A stretch of DNA of 8,780 bases. Source: an uncultured Verrucomicrobiota bacterium (lineage in GTDB: Bacteria > Verrucomicrobiota > Kiritimatiellia > RFP12 > UBA1067). Every line of letters starts with the position of its first letter. Position 1 is the stretch's first letter. The stretch is from the NCBI GenBank assembly GCA_946631345.1, contig CAMPAA010000129.1, forward strand, positions 1 to 8,780. The letters run 5' to 3'. Under the pieces are notes generated by a model. It saw only the letters and a list, made by a program, of their open reading frames with translations, searched no databases and was not told where the DNA came from. The position numbers and the translations under genes were made by a program. Below, one piece after another: positions 1 through 6,777 of the stretch.

Positions 1-1
1 G

Positions 2-469
2 ATGGACTTCGCGTTCATGGGCGGCTCTCTCGGCACCGGCACGGGCGAGCGCATCTGCCGTGCGGCGGAGCAGGCCATAGCGGAGCGCCGACCTCTGGTG
101 CTCTGCTCTGCGTCCGGCGGGGCCAGGATGCACGAAGGGATACTTTCGCTCATGCAGATGGCAAAGACGTCTGCGGCCATCGGGCGGCTGAAAGATGCGG
201 GGTTGCCGTACATCTCGGTGCTGACCGATCCTACGACCGGCGGGGTGTCGGCCTCCTACGCGATGCTTGGCGACATCAACATCACTGAGCCGGGCGCGCT
301 GATCGGGTTCGCCGGGCGGCGGGTGATCGAGAACACCATCCACCAGAAGCTTCCGGACGACTTTCAGACCGCCGAGTACCTCAAGGCGCACGGGTTCATC
401 GACAAGATCGTGCCGCGCACGGAACTCAAGGCATTCATAGTGAAGATGCTGAAGTATTTCGGATTTTAA
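2..469 (+). CDS. accD: Acetyl-CoA carboxylase carboxyltransferase subunit beta (C-terminal part, cut by window edge)
   Basis: This is the C-terminal 155 residues of AccD. With AccA it forms the carboxyltransferase that moves CO2 from carboxybiotin on the biotin carrier protein to acetyl-CoA, giving malonyl-CoA for fatty acid synthesis in the cytoplasm. The visible part has the crotonase-fold carboxyltransferase core: FMGGSLG near the left edge, SASGGARMHEG (visible residues 36-46), LTDPTTGGVSASYAMLGD (74-91) and EPGALIGFAGRRVIE (96-110). All of these align well with E. coli AccD as remembered. The protein normally has about 280-300 residues, so the N-terminal half with the four-cysteine zinc ribbon lies upstream of the window. 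The ATG at base 2 is internal (Met of a conserved MDF-FMGGS stretch), not the start. It ends in TAA and is followed 19 bp later by accA, its functional partner. Identification is secure. Confidence 0.96.
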   Translation: MDFAFMGGSLGTGTGERICRAAEQAIAERRPLVLCSASGGARMHEGILSLMQMAKTSAAIGRLKDAGLPYISVLTDPTTGGVSASYAMLGDINITEPGALIGFAGRRVIENTIHQKLPDDFQTAEYLKAHGFIDKIVPRTELKAFIVKMLKYFGF

Positions 470-476
470 GGCTGTC

Positions 477-483
477 GGAGGAG
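477..483 (+). promoter_or_regulatory. Ribosome binding site of accA
   Basis: GGAGGAG lies 5 bases upstream of the accA ATG. It decides the start of an unusually short AccA, because the reading frame is closed upstream by TGA at 450-452 and no other start codon lies between. Confidence 0.8.
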
Positions 484-488
484 TTTCA

Positions 489-1274
489 ATGGCAAAGGCA
501 AAGACAAAGACGGTGGCGGCGTACGACCGCGTGAAACTCGCGCGCGACGCGAAGCGTCCGCACATCTTCGACTTCATCAAGGCGCTGTGCAGCGACTTTG
601 AGGAACTGCACGGTGACCGGCTCGTGAACGACGACCGGGGGCTGATCGGCGGTTTCGCGACGATGGGCGGGATAAGGATGCTGCTTCTCGGCCACCACAA
701 GGGCGCGACGGTGGAGGAGAACATGGCGGCGAACTTCGGCATGGCGAACCCCGACGGCTACCGCAAGGCGATGCGACTGGCGAAACTGGCGGAGAAGTTC
801 CACCTGCCGGTGGTGACGTTCGTGGACACGCCCGGCGCATATCCCGGCGACACAGCCGAGGCGCGCGGGCAGGCCGAGGCGATAGCGAAGTCGCTGGAGG
901 TCTTCGCGGCGCTGAGGACTCCTGTCGTGGTGGTCGTGACCGGCGAGGGCGGCTCCGGCGGCGCTTTGGCGATAGCCGTGGGTGACCGCATCCTCATGCT
1001 CGAGAACGCCGTCTATTCGGTGATCTCGCCCGAAGGGTGCGCCGGCATCCTGTGGCGCGACGGCGCGAAAGCGCCGGAGGCGGCGGAAGCGCTGAAGATC
1101 ACTGCCGGCGACCTCAAGCGGCTTGGCGTGATCGACGAGGTCGTTCCCGAGCGGAACCTCATGGCCGGCCTCAAGAAGTCGATAGTCTCAGCGCTGAAGG
1201 AACTGCAGGCGGTTCCGGTGGAAGAGCTGGTGGAGCGCCGCTACGCGAAGTTCACGGCTATGGGAAGATTCTGA
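489..1274 (+). CDS. accA: Acetyl-CoA carboxylase carboxyltransferase subunit alpha, short form
   Basis: AccA (261 aa) is the partner of AccD in the carboxyltransferase half of acetyl-CoA carboxylase; it supplies the carboxybiotin-binding side of the active site. Diagnostic segments are RPHIFDFI (23-30), NFGMANPDGYRKA (82-94), FVDTPGAYPG (111-120), GEGGSGGALAIAVGD (152-166, oxyanion-type glycine loop) and YSVISPEGCAGILW (176-189). The start is well fixed: GGAGGAG at 477-483 lies 5 bases before the ATG, and an in-frame TGA at 450-452 blocks any long extension. The protein therefore lacks roughly 50-60 residues of N-terminal helical region found in E. coli AccA (319 aa). Instead it begins with a short Lys/Ala-rich stretch (MAKAKTKTVA). 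The core is intact, so it should be functional. It is probably cotranscribed with accD, and no strong terminator follows it. Confidence 0.96.
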   Translation: MAKAKTKTVAAYDRVKLARDAKRPHIFDFIKALCSDFEELHGDRLVNDDRGLIGGFATMGGIRMLLLGHHKGATVEENMAANFGMANPDGYRKAMRLAKLAEKFHLPVVTFVDTPGAYPGDTAEARGQAEAIAKSLEVFAALRTPVVVVVTGEGGSGGALAIAVGDRILMLENAVYSVISPEGCAGILWRDGAKAPEAAEALKITAGDLKRLGVIDEVVPERNLMAGLKKSIVSALKELQAVPVEELVERRYAKFTAMGRF

Positions 1275-1284
1275 CAATTCTGCA

Positions 1285-1313
1285 CATTGCCGCTTGATTT
1301 GTTTGGGGCAATG
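1285..1313. repeat. 7-bp inverted repeat flanking the -35 element
   Basis: CATTGCC (1285-1291) and GGCAATG (1307-1313) are perfect inverted copies separated by 15 bases. The -35 hexamer lies in the loop and the -10 hexamer begins 3 bases after the right arm. The right arm also overlaps a small near-palindrome, GGCA-A-TGCC (1307-1315). It could be an operator or a hairpin after accA. There is no T-run, so it is not a convincing intrinsic terminator. A repeat of this size could also occur by chance. Confidence 0.4.
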
Positions 1314-1322
1314 CCGTATAAT
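1294..1322 (+). promoter_or_regulatory. Predicted sigma-70-type promoter of the secretion/pilin operon
   Basis: TTGATT (1294-1299; 4 of 6 match to TTGACA) and a perfect TATAAT (1317-1322) are separated by exactly 17 bases. This lies in the only sizeable non-coding stretch of the window (1275-1363). Transcription would start near 1327-1330 and give a leader of about 35 bases before the gspF-like gene. This suggests that the operon is transcribed independently of accDA, even though read-through remains possible. Confidence 0.7.
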
Positions 1323-1363
1323 GCAGACCCGTTAAGAGGTTATAGGAGAGGCGAGGATAAGAC

Positions 1364-2677
1364 ATGGCGACATTCCAGTACATCGCGATGGACGCGCAGG
1401 GTAAGGAACAGCGCGGCACGGTTGACGCAGCCGACCGGGCTCAGGCCATCGCGGCAGTGAGGTCGGCGGGGCTGTTCCCGAGCGCCATCGGCGAGGTGAA
1501 AGGCGGTTCTGCGGCGGCTCCTGCGGCGAAGAAGCAGGCCAAGAAGGCCACAGCGCCCGCGAAGAAGGGCGGCAAGGACATCAAGATCAACCTCAAGCTG
1601 CCTTCGTTTCTGACGGGGCGCGTGAAGCCGAAGGATCTTACGACGTTCACTCGCCAGCTCGCCACGCTGGTGAACGCCGGCCTTCCTCTCATGCGCTGCA
1701 TCGAGGTGCTGAAGAAGCAGAACCAGATTCCCGCGATGGGCGCGTGCCTCAACGGGATATCCGAGAACATCGCCGGCGGCGGTACGTTCTCCGAGGCGCT
1801 CACGGCGTACCCGAAGATATTCGACAACCTCTACGTGAACATGGTGAAGGCCGGCGAGGCGGGCGGCGTTCTCGAAGTGGTGCTGAACAGGCTTGCGGAG
1901 TTCGCCGAGAAGGCGCAGAAGATCAAGAACAAGGTCAAGGGCGCGATGATCTACCCGTCGGTGGTGCTTCTCGCGGCCATCGGCATCACGGCGTTTCTCC
2001 TGACGACGGTCATCCCGAAGTTCAAGCAGGTGTTCTCCGACATCCTCGGCGACGCGTCGCTGCCGGCGGTCACGGAGTTCGTGATGGGGGTCTCCGACTT
2101 CGTTCAGCACAACGGCCTCCAGATAGCAGTGGGCGTGGGCGCGCTCATCGTGATCTACAAGGTTATCGGCCACACGAAGGGCGGCGCATACGCGCTCGAC
2201 GTGATGCGCCTCAAGATACCGGTCACGGGTACGCTCGTGAAGCGCACGGCGATCTCGCAGGTCACGCGTACGCTCGGAACTCTGCTCGCGTCGGGCGTGC
2301 CGATCCTCCAGGCGCTCCAGATCGTGCGCGACACTGCGGGCAACCGCGTGATCGCAAACGCGCTTCAGACTGTGCATGACGCGGTGAAGGAGGGCGAATC
2401 CATGACCGACCCGCTCGCCGCATCGGGCGTGTTCCCGCCGATGGTGGTGTCGATGGTGCAGGTCGGTGAGGAGACCGGCGCTCTTGCAGACATGCTCACC
2501 CGTATCGCCAACACTTACGACGACGAAGTGGACAACGCCGTGGCAGGCCTCACCGCCGCAATCGAACCGGCTCTGATCATCTTCCTCGCCGTGGTCGTCG
2601 GTACGATCGTCATCGCAATGTTCCTGCCGATGATCAAGATCATCTCCTCCGTCTCCGGAGCAGGTGCGGGCATGTGA
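1364..2677 (+). CDS. gspF: Type II secretion / type IV pilus inner-membrane platform protein (GspF/PilC family)
   Basis: This 437-residue polytopic protein is the inner-membrane platform that couples the cytoplasmic assembly ATPase to pseudopilus growth. The N-terminal segment, residues 1-45 (FQYIAMDAQGKEQRGTVDA), is the usual GspF start. It is followed by an Ala/Lys-rich linker (about 48-72) and two GspF (T2SSF) repeats of about 120 residues: about 92-215, with FTRQLATLVNAGLPL and AGEAGGVLEVVLNRLAEF, and about 295-417, with TLGTLLASGVPILQAL and VGEETGALADMLTRIA. Membrane spans are predicted at about 197-217, 252-268 and 402-424. The length is slightly above the usual 400-410 because of the linker. 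GAGGA at 1353-1357 lies 6 bases before the ATG. It is the first gene after the promoter and is followed by a long series of pseudopilins. PilC is equally possible as a name; the gspF symbol is preferred because of the downstream H-I-J-K-like order. Confidence 0.93.
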   Translation: MATFQYIAMDAQGKEQRGTVDAADRAQAIAAVRSAGLFPSAIGEVKGGSAAAPAAKKQAKKATAPAKKGGKDIKINLKLPSFLTGRVKPKDLTTFTRQLATLVNAGLPLMRCIEVLKKQNQIPAMGACLNGISENIAGGGTFSEALTAYPKIFDNLYVNMVKAGEAGGVLEVVLNRLAEFAEKAQKIKNKVKGAMIYPSVVLLAAIGITAFLLTTVIPKFKQVFSDILGDASLPAVTEFVMGVSDFVQHNGLQIAVGVGALIVIYKVIGHTKGGAYALDVMRLKIPVTGTLVKRTAISQVTRTLGTLLASGVPILQALQIVRDTAGNRVIANALQTVHDAVKEGESMTDPLAASGVFPPMVVSMVQVGEETGALADMLTRIANTYDDEVDNAVAGLTAAIEPALIIFLAVVVGTIVIAMFLPMIKIISSVSGAGAGM

Positions 2678-2716
2678 CGCAGTGGATAAGTCTAACGGCG
2701 AAGAGTGAATGGCGGT

Positions 2717-3961
2717 ATGGCGGATATGAAGAGACAGAAAAGAGGCTTCACGCTGATCGAGCTGCTGATCGTGACGCTGGTGGTCGTCTCGCTCATGGCG
2801 ATACTGTTCCGCCTCACGGGCATCGCAGGCGGTGCGAGCGCCCGGGAGAGTACCGTGTACCGCATGCAGTGCCTCGAAAACTGCCTCTCCGGGTATATGG
2901 CGGTGTTCGGCTCGTACCCGCCGGTTCCGCTTCAGGGTGCCACCCGCAACATCTACCGCAAGGTTAGCGACGACCATCCGACAATCCAGTCCGACGATCC
3001 GAGCGACGTAGAGGAAAGCTCCCTTGACAGCGACCGCGTCAATGCCGCCTGCAAGGCTCAGCCGGTGGCGGCGATGTTCCCTCCACCGTCGAGGCTCAAT
3101 GCCTTGGTGGACGGGCGTTGGCAGTCCGTATCCTCCGCCGAGGCGTACGATAGCTTCCAGAAAGCGGTAAACGCCGCCTATGAAGCTGAAGCCTATTCCG
3201 AAAGCGACATGGCAAAGCTGGACAAGTGGCGGAATGCGACGATCCAGGACATCGGCGGCCACCCAGGCTTTCTGAATCCTTATCAGAGCGAGACCGATGC
3301 CACAAGGCTTCAGCTGTTCCGGTATGGGTTGATGTCGTTCCTGCTTCCACGTTACAGGTTTATGCTTGACTGCGCAAAGGGAGGCCAGAGCGGGGTCTCA
3401 GGCACATTCAACAACTCCATTGACAACTACAGGCAATGGACGGAATTCAACCCGCTTCCGCCGCGTATGGATACGGGCATAGCATATGAATCATGGAAGG
3501 CGTTCTGCGATGTGATGGGCAGCGAGGATGATTGGCAGATCGACCTCATTCCGAGCCAGGCCGCCTGTGCACGCTGGATACCCAACCTCAAGGACATCGT
3601 ATCCGGGCCGAACAAGGACTTTTTCGGGGTCAACGTCAGCGACGACAACTCCGCCAACGGCATTCCCCCAGTGAAGAACGCCGCATCATTCTCGCTATAT
3701 TCGGCCGGAGGACGAAGCGCTACGGCGAATAGCGGCTACCCGCTGATGTACCTCACGGTGAGGGACGGGTGGGGACGCGACTTCTACTACTATTCCCCCG
3801 CGCCGTACCAGACGTACGTGCTGTGGTCGGCAGGCGCTAACGGCAAGACCTTTCCCCCGTGGATCGATTTGGATCAGTTCCGCAAGACCCATTCGGACCA
3901 GTACGAAACGGCGGTCGGCTGGATGGCTGACGACATCAAGTTCATGAGCACAGGCAAATGA
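2717..3961 (+). CDS. Large pseudopilin with GspG-like ends and a ~270-residue insertion
   Basis: The 414-residue protein has a class III signal peptide: leader MADMKRQKRG, cleavage before FTLIELLIVT, with Glu at +5 and a hydrophobic helix to about residue 40. After the helix comes YMAVFGSYPP (60-69), a GspG-like position. The C-terminus resembles the GspG end: DGWGRDFYYYSP (350-361), then VLWSAGANGK (368-377) and ADDIKF (404-409). Between these lie about 270 residues that I do not recognise, with four of the six cysteines (112, 219, 264, 284; the others, 52 and 56, are in the helix region). The protein is therefore far larger than ordinary pseudopilins (about 130-200 aa). It may be an accessory or tip-like subunit, or carry a binding domain. 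The start is uncertain: ATG at 2717 or 2726, or GTG at 2705. GAAGAG at 2700-2705 fits 2717 best. It begins 39 bases after gspF. Confidence 0.85.
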   Translation: MADMKRQKRGFTLIELLIVTLVVVSLMAILFRLTGIAGGASARESTVYRMQCLENCLSGYMAVFGSYPPVPLQGATRNIYRKVSDDHPTIQSDDPSDVEESSLDSDRVNAACKAQPVAAMFPPPSRLNALVDGRWQSVSSAEAYDSFQKAVNAAYEAEAYSESDMAKLDKWRNATIQDIGGHPGFLNPYQSETDATRLQLFRYGLMSFLLPRYRFMLDCAKGGQSGVSGTFNNSIDNYRQWTEFNPLPPRMDTGIAYESWKAFCDVMGSEDDWQIDLIPSQAACARWIPNLKDIVSGPNKDFFGVNVSDDNSANGIPPVKNAASFSLYSAGGRSATANSGYPLMYLTVRDGWGRDFYYYSPAPYQTYVLWSAGANGKTFPPWIDLDQFRKTHSDQYETAVGWMADDIKFMSTGK

Positions 3962-3965
3962 CAAT

Positions 3966-3971
3966 GAGAGG
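3966..3971 (+). promoter_or_regulatory. Ribosome binding site choosing the start at 3979
   Basis: GAGAGG lies 7 bases before ATG 3979. An upstream ATG at 3958 overlaps the previous stop codon and would give a longer leader, but has no comparable site. The downstream ATG also gives a more typical prepilin leader (MEKDLKSMKNG). Confidence 0.6.
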
Positions 3972-3978
3972 TGGCGAT

Positions 3979-4629
3979 ATGGAAAAAGACTTAAAGAGCA
4001 TGAAGAATGGCTTTACGCTGCTGGAGATGCTGGTTGTCATCGGAATCATCGCAATCCTCGCTGGGGCGTCGATGATCGGGTACTCCAAGATAGTCAGATC
4101 CTCCAAGAAGGCCAGAACGCAGGAGCTCGTGTCGAACGCGGCGACTGCGCTCACACATATCCTATCCAAGAACGAAGGAGTATGGCCTGAGGATCTGCTG
4201 AGCCGGGTGAATGGCGGCAACGGGCGGCTGAACGAAGAGACGAGCCGGGTGTTCATAAGGTTCAACATGCTGGGGCTCACCTACAACCAGAAGGCCGCAA
4301 ACGGCAACGTGAGCCAGTACAGGCTTCTGGGCAAGGATCGTTGCGGCGTTGTGGACGCCGACGCCGAGGCGGTGCTGAAGCGCTCCACGGCGGCTTCGGA
4401 GGGAACGCGTGTGCCTTCTGGCGGCACTGTGAAGGATCACCAGCTGTATTTCGCGATCGACGAGGATGGCGATGGGTTCACCGAGGCGCAGGTGGAGGGC
4501 GGCGGCACGCTGAAGATCCGCGCCACTGCGGCGGTTTGGGCGGCCGGGCCGGACGGCAAGGTCGATTATGGTTCGGTCGGACGCAACGACGACGTATACA
4601 GCTGGCGTCCGTCGCAGGTGAAGAAGTAA
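3979..4629 (+). CDS. Prepilin-like protein, GspG-type, with EF-hand-like loop
   Basis: This 216-residue pseudopilin has leader MEKDLKSMKNG, cleavage before FTLLEMLVVIGIIAILAGA, Glu at +5, and a long N-terminal helix running to about residue 62 (ending SNAATALTHILSK). EGVWPEDL (66-73) matches the position where GspG-like proteins carry a G-x-W/Y-P turn. Residues 161-166 read DEDGDG, a D-x-D-x-D-G calcium-loop-like motif. The C-terminal part, VWAAGPDGK (186-194) followed by NDDVYSW (203-209), resembles the calcium-binding C-terminal loop of GspG. The protein probably acts as a shaft or minor subunit of the pseudopilus. The middle part (about 75-155) is not recognised. It follows the previous gene after 17 bases and precedes another pseudopilin after 16 bases, all in one operon. 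The family call is firm; the exact subunit role is inferred. Confidence 0.88.
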   Translation: MEKDLKSMKNGFTLLEMLVVIGIIAILAGASMIGYSKIVRSSKKARTQELVSNAATALTHILSKNEGVWPEDLLSRVNGGNGRLNEETSRVFIRFNMLGLTYNQKAANGNVSQYRLLGKDRCGVVDADAEAVLKRSTAASEGTRVPSGGTVKDHQLYFAIDEDGDGFTEAQVEGGGTLKIRATAAVWAAGPDGKVDYGSVGRNDDVYSWRPSQVKK

Positions 4630-4633
4630 GTGC

Positions 4634-4639
4634 GGGGTG
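4634..4639 (+). promoter_or_regulatory. Ribosome binding site supporting the start at 4646
   Basis: GGGGTG lies 6 bases before ATG 4646. The alternative GTG at 4637 is inside this G-rich stretch and has no site of its own, so the ATG is preferred. Confidence 0.45.
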
Positions 4640-4645
4640 TCTGAA

Positions 4646-5338
4646 ATGTGGAACTGTGAAAAAAGTCTGAAAGGCGGCTTCACAATCGTGGAGCTGCTGG
4701 TTGTCGTGGCAATCATTGCGATTCTGGCCGGTGCAATCACGATGGGCGTGAACGGGATGTTCTACAAGTCCCGCATGGGGCGCGCCATCGCAATGCGCAA
4801 CATGATCCAGAGCGGACTTGAGACGTATTATGCCAGAAAAGGGGAATGGCCGACCGCAATCAGGGGGAAGGTGGATTCGGCGAAGGAGGACTACATAGAA
4901 CTGAGTCCGACCGAGGTGGACAGCTGCATCCGAGATATCGTGAAAGTGTCTGTAGGCTCTTCCGCGCATCCTGTCATGGATCCATCCGGCCTTTTCGTGG
5001 CGCAGGGTGTTGACGACTACGGATGCAAGGATATACACAAGGCATGGGAAAAGGCCGTTGATGCGGGGGTGGTATCGAGGGGAGCCTCAAACCCCGCCGA
5101 CCATAAGTGCAACGGGAAGTGCAAGCGAGGCCACGATTTCCTCGAGGCCGTGAAGCGCAAATCAAAGTTCCACATTCCGCTCGCATCGATGAACTTCGGC
5201 TATGCAGGGCCAAACTACGGTCGTTTCTGCCGGTTCAGGGTGTTCTATTATCCAAAATCCGATACCGTGAAGGTCTATCTGCAGAAGGCCAACGAGTATC
5301 GCAGCACGAAGTACAGGAACGGCTACACAGATGAATAA
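4646..5338 (+). CDS. Cysteine-containing prepilin-like protein
   Basis: This 230-residue protein has a class III signal: leader MWNCEKSLKGG, cleavage before FTIVELLVVVAIIAILAGA, and Glu at +5. The helix continues to about residue 64, and KGEWPTAI (65-72) parallels the GVWP turn of the preceding gene product, so the two are likely paralogues at their N-termini. The remainder differs. It has five cysteines after the cleavage site (94, 127, 155, 159, 195), including HKCNGKCKRGH (153-163), which could form disulfides or bind metal. The C-terminus (GRFCRFRVFYYPKSDTVKVYL) looks like beta strands, and there is no AGPDG...DD loop. Function beyond pseudopilus or pilus subunit is not recognised. Its last 8 bases overlap the next gene, which suggests coupled translation. 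Confidence 0.85.
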   Translation: MWNCEKSLKGGFTIVELLVVVAIIAILAGAITMGVNGMFYKSRMGRAIAMRNMIQSGLETYYARKGEWPTAIRGKVDSAKEDYIELSPTEVDSCIRDIVKVSVGSSAHPVMDPSGLFVAQGVDDYGCKDIHKAWEKAVDAGVVSRGASNPADHKCNGKCKRGHDFLEAVKRKSKFHIPLASMNFGYAGPNYGRFCRFRVFYYPKSDTVKVYLQKANEYRSTKYRNGYTDE

Positions 5339-6161
5339 ACGCGCATTCACGCTCGTGGAACTGCTGGTGGTCGTGGGAATCATGGCCGCCCTGGCCACCA
5401 TGTCGATCGGCAGCTATTTTGCGGTCGTGAGAGGCATGGCCGACCGCGGGGCGATAGCGGCGGCGACGTCGGTGATAGCCATGGCCCAGGAACGCGCGCG
5501 CATAGACCTCCAGCCGACGGTCGTCTATTTCAGCAACGAGATCGTGCAGAGCAGGGATCAGGCGAAGGGGACCGATCTCGTGGTGGCGGGCGTCGCGGTG
5601 GCCGTGCGCCGCGCGGGGCGGATTACGCGCGTGAACGGCGAGCTGCTCGGCGACGAGTTCGCCGACCTGGACCGCACCTATGGCATAGCGGAGAGCCAGA
5701 ACACCGACGACGGCGATTCGTTCCGCCTGTACAAGTTCGACTTCTCCGGCATGAAGTATTCCACCGTCAGCTCCGAAGCTGTCGAGGATGCGGTGGATAA
5801 CGAGCTGTATCTCGTGGAGCATCCCGTGAACCGCAACTTCCGGAAAGCCGGCGGCGGCAGCGAGAGCGAGAACGAAATCCTCTCCTATGCGTTCAAGCGC
5901 AATGGCGGGAACTTTCGCGGATGGAAGGTGGGCGACGCCTACGGATACGAGTTCGCGAAGGTGCGTCTGCCCGATAACTACATCTTCGGCGGAAGTGGTG
6001 ACGTGCCGTCAAACGCAGATCCGGTAAAGGAGCTGTCCACCGTGATAAAGTGCTACCCGGATTCGAGCGCGGACTCACTGCCGACGGTGACCATCTACGG
6101 GAAGCGGCCCAAGGGATGGACGAAAATCGGAAGCACAAGGGACGAAATGAAGGATATCTGA
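5331..6161 (+). CDS. GspH/FimT-like minor pseudopilin (similar to Verru_Chthon cassette protein D)
   Basis: This 276-residue protein has leader MNKRA, cleavage before FTLVELLVVVGIMAALA, and Glu at +5. It resembles GspH: after the helix comes an Ala-rich stretch with AQERARIDLQPTVVYF (52-67), matching the usual 'ArseAi-r-..V-l' region. Later come RLPDNYIFGG (212-221), an LP-x-x-x-x-F strand, and CYPDSSADSLPTVTIYG (241-257), similar to the GspH 'f-PDGs-s...i-i' C-terminal signature. Residue -1 is Ala rather than Gly. It is longer than typical GspH (about 170 aa), with extra sequence at about 70-200. GspH is thought to connect the tip complex to the shaft. The protein is followed immediately (1-base gap) by a GspI-like gene, as in gsp operons. 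The weak ribosome site (AGGA at 5315-5318) and the 8-base overlap with the previous gene suggest translational coupling. Confidence 0.8.
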   Translation: MNKRAFTLVELLVVVGIMAALATMSIGSYFAVVRGMADRGAIAAATSVIAMAQERARIDLQPTVVYFSNEIVQSRDQAKGTDLVVAGVAVAVRRAGRITRVNGELLGDEFADLDRTYGIAESQNTDDGDSFRLYKFDFSGMKYSTVSSEAVEDAVDNELYLVEHPVNRNFRKAGGGSESENEILSYAFKRNGGNFRGWKVGDAYGYEFAKVRLPDNYIFGGSGDVPSNADPVKELSTVIKCYPDSSADSLPTVTIYGKRPKGWTKIGSTRDEMKDI

Positions 6162-6162
6162 C

Positions 6163-6777
6163 GTGAACCGCATTTTCCAGAGGGCGTTTACGCTAATAGA
6201 GGTCAACCTCGCCATCTTCATAATGGCAGGAGGGGTTCTGGCCATGATTTCGCTCTATTCGCTCGGTTTCCGCGAAAGCCGCCAAAGCCGGGAGGACGTG
6301 GCTTCCGCCGCGCTGGCCGACACAGTGCTCAATCCGCTTGTCGTGGCTCTATCCGACCCGAAACTCAAATGGTCCGAGTGGCGGTCGCTCCCGTTCGCAA
6401 ATCTCAGCTCCGGCATCGATGCCGGCGATGGAGGCGGTGCCAAGATACAGGTCATGCCCGACAAGGGCTGGCTTGAATACTTTGAGACAAGGGGTTCCGG
6501 CAGCTCAAAGACGTATTACGTGCCGTCCGATCCTGTCGGGAAGGCGGGTGCGGTGTACCGCAACCTTGTCGGAGCTGACAAATCGGGCCGGAGCCTTCCG
6601 TCGGCAGTGACGTTGCCGGCCGGCATGACATTTGCGCTTGTCGCTTCGCGCGAAAGCGAGAACTCGCCGGTAATCACGCTAGGGGTGCGCTGCGTCCGCA
6701 GGAACCTGCGCAACACGCTGATGTCCCAGCCGGTGTTCTCCACCGAAGTCCATTTCCAGGGGGATCCCAACCAATGA
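6163..6777 (+). CDS. GspI/PilV-like minor pseudopilin (similar to Verru_Chthon cassette protein B)
   Basis: This 204-residue protein starts with GTG, with AAGGA (6150-6154) 8 bases upstream. It has leader MNRIFQRA, cleavage before FTLIEVNLAIFIMAGGVLA, and Glu at +5. The 'FTLIEV-LAI-I...G-LA' helix, followed by SLGFRESRQSREDVASAALAD (33-53), resembles GspI/PilV proteins and, from memory, the Verru_Chthon cassette B family. The C-terminus, SQPVFSTEVHFQGDP, appears typical of that group. GspI is a core of the pseudopilus tip trimer with J and K, and the next gene is J-like. Ala occupies -1 of the cleavage site, and Asn follows Val at +7, unusual in the membrane helix. Its stop overlaps the next start (ATGA). 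Confidence is high for a prepilin-like protein and moderate for the I-like assignment. Confidence 0.82.
   Translation: MNRIFQRAFTLIEVNLAIFIMAGGVLAMISLYSLGFRESRQSREDVASAALADTVLNPLVVALSDPKLKWSEWRSLPFANLSSGIDAGDGGGAKIQVMPDKGWLEYFETRGSGSSKTYYVPSDPVGKAGAVYRNLVGADKSGRSLPSAVTLPAGMTFALVASRESENSPVITLGVRCVRRNLRNTLMSQPVFSTEVHFQGDPNQ

Noticed and set aside
1275..1325. Intrinsic terminator after accA
   Set aside because: The 7-bp inverted repeat has a 15-base loop and is not followed by a T-run. Its position around a -35/-10 pair fits a control region better.
2705..2716. GTG at 2705 as the start of the large pseudopilin
   Set aside because: No ribosome site lies at a suitable distance, and the two ATGs shortly downstream give normal prepilin leaders. 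The choice between 2717 and 2726 stays open.
1340..3262. 640-codon open frame on the minus strand across gspF and the next gene
   Set aside because: It is the reverse shadow of strongly biased GC-rich codons. Its translation is His/Arg/Asp-rich low-complexity text with no recognisable domain, and it covers two well-supported genes on the other strand.
3958..3978. ATG at 3958 (overlapping the previous stop) as the start of the second pseudopilin
   Set aside because: GAGAGG lies inside this stretch and points to ATG 3979. Coupled initiation at 3958 cannot be fully excluded.
5099..5134. Heme-binding (CxxCH) motif in the 4646 gene product
   Set aside because: The sequence is CNGKCKRGH: three residues between the cysteines and no His directly after the second, so it is not a c-type heme site.
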